64,000 nt of DNA from Streptomyces tanashiensis. GTDB lineage: Bacteria > Actinomycetota > Actinomycetes > Streptomycetales > Streptomycetaceae. Shown here piece by piece: positions 28,491-40,500 of the stretch. Both the position numbers and the translations under genes were made by a program. Position 1 is the stretch's first letter, and each line of letters opens with the position of its first letter. Location: the NCBI RefSeq assembly GCF_014648895.1, contig NZ_BMRZ01000004.1:372001-436000 (forward strand). The letters run 5' to 3'. Below the pieces are notes generated by a model. It was not told where the DNA came from. It saw nothing but the letters and a program-made list of their open reading frames with translations, and searched no databases.

Positions 28491-29879
28491 GAAGATCCTG
28501 TGCTCCGTCCAGAACGGGCCGAGGTCCTTCGCCGTCGCCGCCTGGGCCGCGCGCTTGAAGTCCGCGGTGCTGGCGACCCCGAGCCAGTGGTCCCGCACAT
28601 GGCCGCGCAGCACGGCCGCCATGGCCGGGCCGCCCAGGACGCGCTCCAGGTCGTGCAGGGCGCAGGCGCCGCGCATGTAGACGACGCGGACGTACTCCGA
28701 ACGGCGACCGTCCGCGTAGTAGCCCATGTCCCGGGTGAGGGCGGCCGTGTCGCTGGGCCACTCGCCCTGGTCCTCCCAGCAGCCGGCGGCGTCGTCCCGG
28801 TAGTACGACTGGTTGGCGTACTGGGCGAAGGACTCGTCCAGCCAGGGCGCCGAGAACTGGTCGTTGCCGACGATGCCGTAGAACCACTGGTGGGCGATCT
28901 CGTGCACGACCGCCGACCCCTCGGGCTCGGTCCACAGCAGGACGAGGCCGGGGAACTCCATGCTGCCGAAGTCGTCGAGGGCGTCACTCATGACGAGGTC
29001 GAGTTCGCCGTACGGGTAGCGCCCGAACCGCCTCCCGAACGCGTCGACCGAGCCGACGGCGTCCTTCAGGTCGACGGCGACGCCCTCGGGAGAGGTCGTG
29101 GCCGTCCAGTACGCGTTCAGCCGTACTCCGCCGGGCGTGGTCACCGTCCTCGACCGGAAGGGCCCCGCCGCCCAGGCGAAGTCCCGCACCCCGTGCGCGA
29201 CACTGCTGCTGACCGTGCGCCCGGGCGCGCCCGCGTGCCGGGTCGTGGTGCCCGTCGCCGGGACGACCAGCGTGTCCGGGTGGTCGAGCACGACCCGGAA
29301 GTCACCCGCCAGGGTGTAGAAGCTCTCGCCGAAGCCCACGTCCGGGTCGAGGTGCCGGCCCCGCGCGTCGCGTACGGACAGCAGCGGCAGCGCGTTGCCG
29401 AGATAGCGGTACGCGCCGTCCCGGCCGAAGCGGTGGACCCGGTCCGGCACGGTGATCGCCAGGTCGAAGGAGACGCTCGCACGCGCCTGGTACGGCAGCG
29501 GCGCGGGCAGGTCGATCGTCAGCGCGGAGCAGCCGACGGCGAGCGGTCGAGGCGCGCCTCCGGCGACCCCGCTCACCCGGACCGGGGACGGCTCGCCCGG
29601 GGCTCCGCAGCCGTCCGTGCCGTTGCCCCAGAGCCGTACGTCCACCGACCGCAGGGGAGTGCGGGAGGCGTTGCGGAACGAGACCGTCTGACGGCCGGTC
29701 CAGTGCGAGCCGTCGGCGTCGGCGCGCAGCGACACGTCGTAGGAGGGGCGGTCCGGTGTCGCGGCCGACGCGGAGGCGGCGGACTCCACGGGGGCCTGTG
29801 CCTCGGCGGATCGGGGGAGGAGCAGCAGCAGGGCCGCGAGGGCGAGCGACGGTGCTCGCCAGTACCTGAGCGAGGTCAT
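28488..29879 (-). CDS. Secreted M1-family metallopeptidase
   Basis: A 463-residue zinc aminopeptidase-like protein. It begins with a signal peptide (RYWRAPSLALAALLLLLPRS, cleavage near AEA) and a beta-rich domain (YDVSLRADADGSHWTGRQTV). The zinc site is HEIAHQWFYGIVG with the third ligand Glu in WLDESFAQYANQ, the M1/gluzincin pattern. The gene ends FWTEHRIF, at or near the usual family end, inside a tandem repeat. The ATG at 29879 lacks a Shine-Dalgarno but has TAGCGT seven bases upstream, which fits a leaderless transcript. It removes N-terminal residues from extracellular peptides (inference). Confidence 0.88.
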   Translation of the reverse strand: MTSLRYWRAPSLALAALLLLLPRSAEAQAPVESAASASAATPDRPSYDVSLRADADGSHWTGRQTVSFRNASRTPLRSVDVRLWGNGTDGCGAPGEPSPVRVSGVAGGAPRPLAVGCSALTIDLPAPLPYQARASVSFDLAITVPDRVHRFGRDGAYRYLGNALPLLSVRDARGRHLDPDVGFGESFYTLAGDFRVVLDHPDTLVVPATGTTTRHAGAPGRTVSSSVAHGVRDFAWAAGPFRSRTVTTPGGVRLNAYWTATTSPEGVAVDLKDAVGSVDAFGRRFGRYPYGELDLVMSDALDDFGSMEFPGLVLLWTEPEGSAVVHEIAHQWFYGIVGNDQFSAPWLDESFAQYANQSYYRDDAAGCWEDQGEWPSDTAALTRDMGYYADGRRSEYVRVVYMRGACALHDLERVLGGPAMAAVLRGHVRDHWLGVASTADFKRAAQAATAKDLGPFWTEHRIF

Positions 29880-30078
29880 GCCGAGCACGCTAGAACGCCC
29901 GTGCGCCCGGACGGGCGGGTTCCGTCCAAGAGGGCTGTGGCCCAAGGGAGTTGAGAGGCGTACCCACGTGCCTCGGGCAGCCGTCCCCGCCCGTTCCGCC
30001 GCGGCCCGTCGCGTGCGTCCGCGGGCTCTTCGCTCGCGGGTCCTTCGTTCCCCGGGCCGGATGTGGGACGGTGAGAGC

Positions 30079-31044
30079 ATGCCGGTTCCCGTGATTCTCG
30101 ACTGCGATCCCGGTCACGACGACGCCTTCAACATCCTGTTGGCCGCCGCGCACCCGGCGATCGAACTGCTCGCGATCACCACCGTCGCCGGCAACCAGAC
30201 GCTGGAGAAGACCACGCTCAACGCCCGCCGGGTCTGCTCGGTGGCCGGCATCAAGGGCGTCCCGGTCGCGGCGGGCCGTGACCGCCCGCTGCACGGGCCG
30301 CGCCGGATCGCCGAGAACATCCACGGCGACTCCGGCCTCGACGGGCCCGGCTTCGGTGAGGGCGAGCCGGACGTGCCGCAGGACCCGCGCGACGCCCTCA
30401 CCCTCATCAGGGACACCCTGCTCGCCCACCCGGCACCGGTCACGCTCGTCCCGACCGGTCCGCTCACCAACATCGCGGTCCTCCTGCTCGCCCACCCCGA
30501 GCTCGCCGGGCGGATCGAGCGGATCGTGCTCATGGGCGGCTCGACGGAGCGCGGCAACACCACGCCCGCGGCCGAGTTCAACATCCTCTGCGATCCGGAG
30601 GCGGCGGACATCGTCTTCCGCAGCGGTCTGCCGGTGACGATGTTCGGCCTCAACGCCACCCACCAGGTGCGGGCCACCGCCGAGGTCGTCGCCCGGATCG
30701 CCGCGCTCGGCACCCCGCTCAGCGGGCTCTGCGTCGACCTCCTCACCTACTTCGCGTCCACGTACCGCGAGGTGTACGGCTTCGAGGCGCCCCCGCTGCA
30801 CGACCCGCTCACCGTCGCCCACCTGATCAACCCGGCACTGGTCAGCCTGGTACGGGCGGCCGTGACGGTGGAGCTCGACGGCACGCACACCCGCGGCGCG
30901 ACGCTGGTGGACCTGCACGGGGTGACCGGCCGCCCCGCCGACACCGAGGTCGGCATGGAGGTCGATGCGGACGGATTCTGGGACCTGATCGTGGAAGCCG
31001 TCCGGGTCCTCGGCGACCCGGCCGGCCGGCCCTCCCACGACTGA
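30079..31044 (+). CDS. Inosine-uridine-preferring nucleoside hydrolase family protein
   Basis: A 321-residue nucleoside hydrolase that splits ribonucleosides into base and ribose. The calcium-binding N-terminal motif DCDPGHDDAFNILLAA (about residues 8-23) is textbook for the family, followed by ITTVAGNQTLEKTTLNA, the LVPTGPLTNIAVLL strand, VLMGGS and HDPLTVAHLINP. ATG 30079 places the motif at the N terminus; a longer upstream frame exists but lacks homologous residues. It is divergent from the M1 peptidase and ends directly at a hairpin. It could feed bases into purine catabolism together with xdhABC, but it is not in that operon. Confidence 0.92.
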   Translation: MPVPVILDCDPGHDDAFNILLAAAHPAIELLAITTVAGNQTLEKTTLNARRVCSVAGIKGVPVAAGRDRPLHGPRRIAENIHGDSGLDGPGFGEGEPDVPQDPRDALTLIRDTLLAHPAPVTLVPTGPLTNIAVLLLAHPELAGRIERIVLMGGSTERGNTTPAAEFNILCDPEAADIVFRSGLPVTMFGLNATHQVRATAEVVARIAALGTPLSGLCVDLLTYFASTYREVYGFEAPPLHDPLTVAHLINPALVSLVRAAVTVELDGTHTRGATLVDLHGVTGRPADTEVGMEVDADGFWDLIVEAVRVLGDPAGRPSHD

Positions 31045-31075
31045 GCGGCGCCACCACCGGAGGTGGTGACGCCGC
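31045..31075. terminator. Bidirectional hairpin terminator
   Basis: GCGGCGCCACCACC (31045-31058) pairs with GGTGGTGACGCCGC (31062-31075), 14 bp with one mismatch and a 3-base loop, immediately after the nucleoside hydrolase stop and 29 bases from the end of the convergent S8 protease gene. Confidence 0.8.
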
Positions 31076-31104
31076 GTCAGGCATGATCGGTCAACGGGGT
31101 GGCG

Positions 31105-34479
<3,375 letters not shown>

Positions 34480-34871
34480 GTCTCCCCCAGGAGCTTGGGA
34501 TGAGGTCGAATGGTCGATTCCGGCCAGGGCCCCGAAGGCGCCCGTCGACCGGTCAGCGCAGTATGTGAGGAGCGAAAGAAGTGATCAACGCAGGTGGGGG
34601 AGACGGGCGTTGATTCCTATGGTTTCCGGCCATCGTGCAACGCCCGAGTTTGATGGGGCGACGATGACAGTGTGACCGCACGATGACGGCGGGACGATCC
34701 TTGCGCGACAGCGGACTCGCGGACCCCGCCGGATCCCGCTCCGGGACAGGCCCCGCACGCCTTTCGGGGACCTGCGTCCGCGCTAAGGGAGCGTGTCCTT
34801 CCCCTTGGCCGTATCCGCACCCGGGGAGAAGGGCTCCCCGGGGGTCGGCCGGGCGCTCCTAGGATGGGCCG
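34480..34871. other. Intergenic region with an inverted repeat, S8 protease/methyltransferase
   Basis: This 392-base divergent gap contains the promoters of both genes. ATCAACGC (34584-34591) and GCGTTGAT (34607-34614) are perfect 8-base arms 15 bases apart, about 105 bases upstream of the protease start. TAGGAT lies six bases before the methyltransferase ATG and could be a leaderless -10 box. No further gene is visible. Confidence 0.5.
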
Positions 34872-35540
34872 ATGAGCGCTCACCGTATTGACCGACCGGC
34901 GGATCTCGACGTGGTCCGCGCCTCGTACGACCACGTGGCCGACACGTACGCAGACATGGTGATCACGACGGGGATGGGCGACATCCGTCGCCATCCCTGG
35001 CTCAAGGCGTCGATCGACGCCTTCGCCGACACCGTGGGCTCGTCGGGGCCGGTCCTCGACGTCGGCTGCGGGCCCGGGACGGTGACCGCGTACCTCGCCG
35101 AGCGCGGACTCGACGTCTCCGGGGTCGACCTCTCCCCCCGCATGATCGAGAACGCACGCCGGCTCCACCCGGAATGCCGCTTCGGCGTCGCCTCCGCCAC
35201 GGAGCTCGACCTCGCCGACGCGTCCCTCGGCGGGGTGCTCGGCTGGTGGTCGCTGTTCAACCTCCCGCGCGAGGTCCTCCCGCAGGTCCTCGCCATGTTC
35301 GCGCGCGCCCTGAAGCCGGGCGGACACCTGATCACCGCGACCCACGTCGGCGACGAGGAGGTACGGCGCACCGAGGCCTACGGAGGGGTACCCGTCCGCT
35401 GGACGACCCACCAGTGGCGCCCGGAGCGACTCGTCGCCCTGATCGAGGAGGCGGGTCTGCAGCCGGTCGCCGAACTCCGCCTCCCCGCGGACGAGTTCTC
35501 GGGCCCGGGCGTGGTCGTCATGGCGAAGCGACCCGGCTGA
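34872..35540 (+). CDS. Class I SAM-dependent methyltransferase
   Basis: A 222-residue methyltransferase. Motif I is VLDVGCGPGTVTAYLAERGL (about residues 60-79), motif II is VSGVDLSPRMIENARR, and the later LGGVLGWWSLFNLPREVLP and LKPGGHLITATH segments complete the UbiE/Methyltransf_11 type fold. The acceptor is not identifiable. The ATG has AGGA eight bases upstream, which also reads as TAGGAT, a possible leaderless promoter. It is a single gene convergent with a phosphodiesterase gene across a terminator. Confidence 0.88.
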   Translation: MSAHRIDRPADLDVVRASYDHVADTYADMVITTGMGDIRRHPWLKASIDAFADTVGSSGPVLDVGCGPGTVTAYLAERGLDVSGVDLSPRMIENARRLHPECRFGVASATELDLADASLGGVLGWWSLFNLPREVLPQVLAMFARALKPGGHLITATHVGDEEVRRTEAYGGVPVRWTTHQWRPERLVALIEEAGLQPVAELRLPADEFSGPGVVVMAKRPG

Positions 35541-35560
35541 GCACGGGACACCGAGAAGCC

Positions 35561-35593
35561 GAACCGGACCGCCCACGAGGGGCGGCCCGGTTC
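35561..35593. terminator. Bidirectional hairpin terminator
   Basis: GAACCGGACCGCCC (35561-35574) pairs with GGGCGGCCCGGTTC (35580-35593), 14 bp with one A/C mismatch, between the convergent methyltransferase and phosphodiesterase genes. Confidence 0.8.
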
Positions 35594-35634
35594 CGGTGCT
35601 TCGAGGGGCGTGCCCAGGGGGCCACGCAGGAGGA

Positions 35635-36480
35635 TCAGGCGGTGAAGGGGGTGCCGTCCAGGGTCCAGTGGGGGTCGGGGGCGATGCCGAGGGCCGTGAA
35701 CACGTGCGCGGCGACATCGGCGTGGTGGAGGGAGGACGGGGCCCTGCCGGCGGCCAGGCCGGGGCCGCACGCGGCGATCCAGGCGGTGCGCTCCTCCGGG
35801 CTCCGTCCCCCGTGGCCCCCTTCGTCGCGGTGGCCGTGGTCCGTGACCACGATGACCGTCCACCGCTCCGCCCCGTGCCCGGGGCGGTCGCGTACGGCGG
35901 TGAGGAGCCGGCCGAGGCGCCGGTCCGCGGCCTCGATCGCCTGGCGGTACTCCTTGCCGCAGCCGAGGAAATGGGCCGTCTCGTCGACGGCGCCGAGGTA
36001 GACGAAGCCGGCGTGGAGGTCCTCGTCCAGGCCGAGGAGGTGCTCCGCGTCGTCGGTCACCCGGTCGTCCACCTCCTCCCACGCGTCGGGCGTGTCCTCG
36101 CGCGGAGCGATGTAACGGAGCCGGGTCGGGGCGACGAACAGGGGGCCGCCCTGCTGGGCGAGGAAGAGCGGTGCCCAGCCTCCGACGGCGAAGGTCCGGC
36201 GTCCGCAGTCGTTCGCGAGGCGGGTCGTGAAGTCGGGGAAGACGTCGAGGCGGTTGCCGTCGAGGCGGTTGCCCCAGACCCCGTGCTTGGAGACACCGAC
36301 GCCGGTGACGATGGTGGTCCAGCAGGGGCCCGACATCGTGGGCGTCACGGAGTCCACCTCGACGGGGGCCAGGAAGCCCGCGCGGGCGATCCCGTCGAGG
36401 TGGGGGGTGTCCAGTTCGGGGAGCAGGTCGAGGCGTACGCCGTCGATGCCGATCACGAGTACGCGGGCGTTGTCGTCCAT
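35635..36480 (-). CDS. Alkaline-phosphatase-family nucleotide pyrophosphatase/phosphodiesterase
   Basis: A 281-residue member of the type I phosphodiesterase/nucleotide pyrophosphatase family. The first metal ligand is Asp in VLVIGIDGVRLDLL, the nucleophile is Thr in SVTPTMSGPCWTTIVTG, and the later ligands are in VVTDHGHRDEGGHGG. No signal peptide is seen from ATG 36480, so it is probably cytoplasmic; a longer frame to 36603 adds 41 residues that do not look like a signal peptide. Substrates could be nucleotides, phosphodiesters or phosphonates. It is a single-gene unit. Confidence 0.87.
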   Translation of the reverse strand: MDDNARVLVIGIDGVRLDLLPELDTPHLDGIARAGFLAPVEVDSVTPTMSGPCWTTIVTGVGVSKHGVWGNRLDGNRLDVFPDFTTRLANDCGRRTFAVGGWAPLFLAQQGGPLFVAPTRLRYIAPREDTPDAWEEVDDRVTDDAEHLLGLDEDLHAGFVYLGAVDETAHFLGCGKEYRQAIEAADRRLGRLLTAVRDRPGHGAERWTVIVVTDHGHRDEGGHGGRSPEERTAWIAACGPGLAAGRAPSSLHHADVAAHVFTALGIAPDPHWTLDGTPFTA

Positions 36481-36815
36481 GGGCTGTTCCAGGGGAGTCG
36501 TGTGTGGGCGCGGAAGGGAAGGTTCAGGGGCCGCCGCGGGGGAGACCGCGTCCGGGAGGAACCCCTGGGGTGTGGTGAGGAACTGGGAGGGATCCAGGGC
36601 CACCTGACGACGGGACGACGCAACACGACGGCGGCGGAGTCGCGTTCGAGAGGTCCCGGAAGGCGTGGAGGCGGGCCCGAGCGTAGGGCGGCCCCAACTC
36701 CCAAATCAATACTGGAAGAAGTTATTTATTTGCTCTATGTTGCTCCCGTGTTTCGGCGTCCCACCCCCACCCCCACCCCCACCCCCACCCCCACCCCCAC
36801 CCGTAAGGAGCCCTC
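36481..36815. other. Intergenic region upstream of the GH5 gene
   Basis: This 335-base divergent gap is unusual in base composition: an AT-rich island at about 36700-36750 is followed at once by the C/A hexanucleotide repeat. The island is a good candidate for the GH5 promoter. No small gene is evident. Confidence 0.5.
36760..36802 (+). repeat. Hexanucleotide microsatellite, seven units of ACCCCC
   Basis: A occurs at 36763, 36769, 36775, 36781, 36787, 36793 and 36799, each followed by C runs, giving seven perfect 6-base units. The repeat ends two bases before the AAGGAG ribosome binding site (36805-36810) of the GH5 gene, so it lies in the 5' untranslated region or core promoter. Confidence 0.95.
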
Positions 36816-38753
36816 GTGACACCCCGCTTCACCCTGCTCCGACGCGCGACCGCCGTACTCGCCACCTCGACCGCCCTCCTCCTCGGCACCCTCACCCCGA
36901 ACACCGCCGCGGCGGACACCGGGACGGCACCGCCCCCGGCGCTCACCGGTGCGCAGCTCGCCGCCTCCTGGACCGCCCCGCTGTCGACCCGCGACCGGTA
37001 CGTCGTCGACGCCGCCGGCGACCGGTTCAAGCTCAAGTCCGGGAACTGGGCCGGCGCGCAGGGCACCTGGCAGGGCAGCGGTGACGTCGGCGACGTCGCC
37101 AACCACCAGGCCAGGCAGATGTCGCACAACATCCCGCTCGGCCTGGACAGGAAGCCGATCGCCCAGATCCTGGCCGACTTCCACGCCCTGGGCCTGAACA
37201 GCATCCGGCTGCCGTTCGCCAACGCCCTCGTCCACGACACGAGCGTCGTCCCGGACTCGGCCGTCACCGCCAACCCGCAGCTCAAGGGCAAGACCCCGCT
37301 GCAGGTGCTCGACGCCGTCGTCGCGGCCCTCACCGCGGACGGCTTCGCCGTCATCCTCAACAACCACACCACCAGCTACCGCTTCTGCTGCGGCCTCGAC
37401 GGCAACGAGCGCTGGAACAGCGGGCAGTCGACCCAGCAGTGGATCGACGACTGGGTCTTCCTGGCGAAGCGCTACCAGGCCGACAAGCGGGTCGTCGGAG
37501 CCGACCTGCGCAACGAGGTCCGCCGCGACACCTGGAACGACCCCAACTGGGGCTGGGGCAACGACCACGACCTCAACAAGGCCCTGGAAGAGGCCGGGAA
37601 CAAGATCCTCCAGGCCAACCCGGACATGCTCGTCATCATGGAGGGCATCAACTGGCAGGGCATACCCACCGACATCACCCCGCACGGCCGGCCGACACTC
37701 ACCCCCGTCGCCACCCTCTCCAACACCCTCATCCGCTCCGACAAGCTCGTCTACGCCGCCCACTTCTACGGCTACACGGGCCCGAACCACACCGGAGCCA
37801 CCGGCACGGGCGAGACCCACGACCCGCGGTACGAGGAGTTCACCCCCGCACAGCTCGCCCAGGTCGTCGACGACCAGGCGCTGTTCGTCACCCGCTCCGG
37901 CCAGCACTTCACCGCGCCCGTGTGGATCAGCGAGTTCGGTGCCGCCGGCCGTGGTGACATCGACGCCAGGGAACGCGCCTGGTTCACGAACTTCACCGAC
38001 ATCCTGGTGAGGAACGACACCGACTTCGCCATCTGGCCCCTGGTCGGCTGGACGGACGCGAACGGCACGCCCCAGGACAACTGGGCCATGGTCAACTACA
38101 GCGCGAACGGCGCACGGCTCGGTGTCATGGACGCGGGCGACTGGCGTGCCACCGACTGGAACAAGCTCGTCAACGCCCCCGGCCGCACCGGCCGCATCGC
38201 CCCGGCCACCCGCTGGAACATGCTCAACCTCGACCACTCCGACTACAACGTCTCCACCACCATGCTCGCCAAGCCGGACTGGTCCCCGGGCAACCGCAAG
38301 GGCAACTGCCCGGACGGCCAGCGCGTGACCGGCCTCGCCCGGAGCGGCGGCCGGGGCCTGTGTACCGACGCCGGACAGCCGGCGCGGGGAAGCGGCGCCT
38401 GGACCGTCGTCACCGACGAGCGGTACGTGACCGGCGGCGACTGGGCGAGCGGCTACAACAAGCTCCAGTGCCCCGACCGCACCTTCGCCGTCGGCTACAG
38501 CGTCAGCGGCAACGCCATGGCGGCCCTCCTCTGCGCTCCCGCCACCGCCTCCCTGCCGACCACCGGCCGCGTCCTCTGGTTCGACCGCGGCGACAACCGG
38601 CCGGCGACCGGCGGCTCGACCGCCAGCGACTGGGCCCCCGGCAACTACAAGGGCCAGTGCACCGACGGTGAGTACCTCGCCGGCGTCGCCTACACCTGGA
38701 AGTGGAACCACGGCGGCGTCCCCGACGCCCTGCTGTGCCGACCGCTCGCCTGA
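36816..38753 (+). CDS. Secreted GH5-family cellulase-like glycoside hydrolase
   Basis: A 645-residue secreted glycoside hydrolase. Signal peptide TAVLATSTALLLGTLTPNTA, then a GH5 barrel (about residues 60-440). The general acid is Glu in GADLRNEVRRDTW (about residue 234), the nucleophile is Glu in APVWISEFGAAGR (about 373), and NSIRLPFANALV and AAHFYGY are further GH5 landmarks, so it cleaves beta-linked glucans or related polymers. The C-terminal third has three related repeats, each beginning DWSPGNRKGNC, DWASGYNKLQC or DWAPGNYKGQC, probably a carbohydrate-binding module. GTG 36816 has AAGGAG upstream. The same frame continues after the stop into a GH35 remnant. Confidence 0.88.
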   Translation: MTPRFTLLRRATAVLATSTALLLGTLTPNTAAADTGTAPPPALTGAQLAASWTAPLSTRDRYVVDAAGDRFKLKSGNWAGAQGTWQGSGDVGDVANHQARQMSHNIPLGLDRKPIAQILADFHALGLNSIRLPFANALVHDTSVVPDSAVTANPQLKGKTPLQVLDAVVAALTADGFAVILNNHTTSYRFCCGLDGNERWNSGQSTQQWIDDWVFLAKRYQADKRVVGADLRNEVRRDTWNDPNWGWGNDHDLNKALEEAGNKILQANPDMLVIMEGINWQGIPTDITPHGRPTLTPVATLSNTLIRSDKLVYAAHFYGYTGPNHTGATGTGETHDPRYEEFTPAQLAQVVDDQALFVTRSGQHFTAPVWISEFGAAGRGDIDARERAWFTNFTDILVRNDTDFAIWPLVGWTDANGTPQDNWAMVNYSANGARLGVMDAGDWRATDWNKLVNAPGRTGRIAPATRWNMLNLDHSDYNVSTTMLAKPDWSPGNRKGNCPDGQRVTGLARSGGRGLCTDAGQPARGSGAWTVVTDERYVTGGDWASGYNKLQCPDRTFAVGYSVSGNAMAALLCAPATASLPTTGRVLWFDRGDNRPATGGSTASDWAPGNYKGQCTDGEYLAGVAYTWKWNHGGVPDALLCRPLA

Positions 38754-39053
38754 CCCGCGCGCTCGGCGGACGCACCACTCCGCCCGACCGCGGCCGGCCG
38801 CCCCACCCCGTGGAACCTGCACGCCCCGCGCCGCGGCGAGTTCCACCTCGACGGCTGGACGAAGGGCCTGGCCTGGATCAACGGCTTCCCGCTGGGCCGC
38901 TACTGGTCCCGGGGGCCCCAGGCCGGCCTGTACGTCCCCGCCCCCGTCCTCAGGGCCGGAACCGACGAGATCACCGTCCTCGAACTCCACGCCGCCACGA
39001 CCCGCCGAGTCCACCTCCGCGACAGGCCCGACCTCGGAGCCACCGAGGAGTGA
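38754..39053 (+). pseudogene. GH35 beta-galactosidase C-terminal remnant
   Basis: Starting right after the GH5 stop, in the same frame, the sequence stays open to a TGA at 39051 and its last 80 codons clearly encode the jelly-roll end of a family 35 beta-galactosidase: RRGEFHLDGWTKGLAWINGF, PLGRYWSRGPQAGLYVPAP, VLRAGTDEITVLELHAATTR and HLRDRPDLGATEE. No start codon or catalytic barrel is present. It is the 3' end of a deleted gene, perhaps once part of the same polysaccharide locus. The upstream 20 codons look random. Confidence 0.8.
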
Positions 39054-39091
39054 GCCGACGCCCCTTCGTCCCGACCACCGGGGAGGCTCCC

Positions 39092-39751
39092 GTGCCCACC
39101 GAACTCCAAGCGGTCCTTTTCGACATGGACGGCACCCTCGTCGACACCGAGCGGCTCTGGCTCCGGACGGTCGAGGAGGAGGCCCTCGGCCTCGGCCTCG
39201 TCCTGACCGACGCGGACCTCGCGTCCGTCCTGGGCCGGGCCGTCGAGGACTGCGCGGAACACCTCGCCGCCCGCGCGGCCGGCCGCGCCGAGCCGTCGCG
39301 CCTCGGCCCGTCCCTCGAACGGCGCTTCACGGAACTGGTCCGGGAGCGGGTCGACCCCCTGCCGGGCGCCGTGGAACTCCTCGCGGCGCTCCATGCCGCG
39401 GGGGTGCCGACGGCGCTGGTCTCGGCCTCGCCGCGACCGGTCGTGGACACCGTCCTGGACGTCCTCGGGCGGCACCGCTTCGCCACGTCCGTCGCCGAGG
39501 GGGAGACCCCGCGCACCAAGCCGTTCCCGGACCCGTACCGGGCGGCCCTGACCATCCTCGGTGCCGATCCGGCCCGTTGCGTCGCGGTCGAGGACACCCC
39601 GACCGGCGTCGCGTCCGCGGAGGCGGCCGGCTGCGCGGTCGTGGCCGTCCCCTCGTACGCCGTCATCCCACCGGCACCGCGCAGGACCGTCGTCCAGGGC
39701 CTCCCTGACGTGGACCTCGGGCTCCTCCGACGGGCGGCCGCCGCCTCGTGA
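39092..39751 (+). CDS. HAD-superfamily hydrolase, beta-phosphoglucomutase/phosphatase type
   Basis: A 219-residue HAD hydrolase of the subfamily IA with an alpha-helical cap. Motif I is VLFDMDGTLVDTE (nucleophile Asp near residue 11), motif II is ALVSASPRPV, the Lys is in RTKPFPDPY, and motif III is VAVEDTPTGVASAEAAG. It should dephosphorylate a small phosphosugar or similar metabolite in the cytoplasm. The GTG at 39092 follows GGGAGG. It stands behind the GH35 remnant and convergent with the TetR gene. Confidence 0.9.
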   Translation: MPTELQAVLFDMDGTLVDTERLWLRTVEEEALGLGLVLTDADLASVLGRAVEDCAEHLAARAAGRAEPSRLGPSLERRFTELVRERVDPLPGAVELLAALHAAGVPTALVSASPRPVVDTVLDVLGRHRFATSVAEGETPRTKPFPDPYRAALTILGADPARCVAVEDTPTGVASAEAAGCAVVAVPSYAVIPPAPRRTVVQGLPDVDLGLLRRAAAAS

Positions 39752-39757
39752 GGCCCC

Positions 39758-39795
39758 GGCCGAGCCGCACGTCCTCTCAGGCGTGCGGCTCGGCC
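39758..39795. terminator. Bidirectional hairpin terminator
   Basis: GGCCGAGCCGCACG (39758-39771) pairs perfectly with CGTGCGGCTCGGCC (39782-39795) over 14 bp with a 10-base loop. The right arm includes the last codons of the convergent TetR gene. Confidence 0.8.
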
Positions 39796-40424
39796 CGCGC
39801 GGTGAGAACCGACGGCAGCTCGGCGGCCGTGGCACGGAGCCGGCGCACGAGGTCCTGGGGAGTGTGCCCGGACGGCTGGGCCACCCAGGAGTCAAGGGCC
39901 CGGTGGAACAGCACGACCAGCAGGTCGAGCGCCAGGCGGGCCCGCAGTTGCCCGTCGGGGCCCGGGAGGGCCAGGCGCCGGTCGACCAGGGCCAGCGCGG
40001 TACGCGTGGTGCGGTCGCAGAACGCGAGGCAGTGCGCGTCCATCGAGGGCGTGAGGGCCGCGAGCCGCCGGCCGGCCAGGACCAGCCCGGCCCATCCGTC
40101 GGCCGGCATCCGGCCGATCGCCTCCGCGAGGGCGTCCTCGAACAGGGTGAGGAGCGGCCGCCCGTCGGCCGGGCAGGTCTCCAGGACGTCCAGAAAGGCC
40201 ACCCACACGTCCTGTGCGGGAGCCATGGCGACGTCCTCCTTGCTGTCGAAGTAGCGGAAGAAGGTCCGCTTCGACACCTCGGCCGCGTCGCAGAGCGCGT
40301 CCAGCGTCACTCCGTCGAAGCCTTGAGTGCCGAACAGCTCCAGCGCGGTGTCGATCAGCGCCTGCCGGGTGCGCAGCTTCTTGCGCTCGCGCAGCGGGAG
40401 CGTGGGGGAGGTTTCGGCCTTCAT
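39777..40424 (-). CDS. TetR-family transcriptional regulator
   Basis: A 215-residue TetR repressor. The N-terminal HTH spans about residues 15-65 (RTRQALIDTALELFGTQGFD, then TLDALCDAAEVSKRTFFRYF). The C-terminal ligand domain has no recognisable specificity. ATG 40424 lacks a strong ribosome binding site, with TACAGT seven bases upstream suggesting a leaderless message. It is divergent from the zinc-binding-dehydrogenase-like gene at 40501, and a perfect palindrome (40468-40482) lies between them, so it most likely represses that gene and itself in response to a lipophilic compound. Confidence 0.9.
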   Translation of the reverse strand: MKAETSPTLPLRERKKLRTRQALIDTALELFGTQGFDGVTLDALCDAAEVSKRTFFRYFDSKEDVAMAPAQDVWVAFLDVLETCPADGRPLLTLFEDALAEAIGRMPADGWAGLVLAGRRLAALTPSMDAHCLAFCDRTTRTALALVDRRLALPGPDGQLRARLALDLLVVLFHRALDSWVAQPSGHTPQDLVRRLRATAAELPSVLTARAEPHA

Positions 40425-40467
40425 CGTCCACACTGTATCGGAGCGGCGAACGCCACCTATAGGCTTG

Positions 40468-40482
40468 TGCCACTGAGTGGCA
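40468..40482. promoter_or_regulatory. Palindromic TetR operator candidate
   Basis: TGCCACTGAGTGGCA is a perfect palindrome with 6-base arms around TGA. It lies 44 bases from the TetR start and 18 bases before the oxidoreductase ATG, overlapping the probable start of the latter transcript, whose -10 may be TATAGG at 40458-40463. TetR operators of this general form are common in Streptomyces. Confidence 0.6.
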
Positions 40483-40500
40483 GATTCTTGGAGGTTCCTC

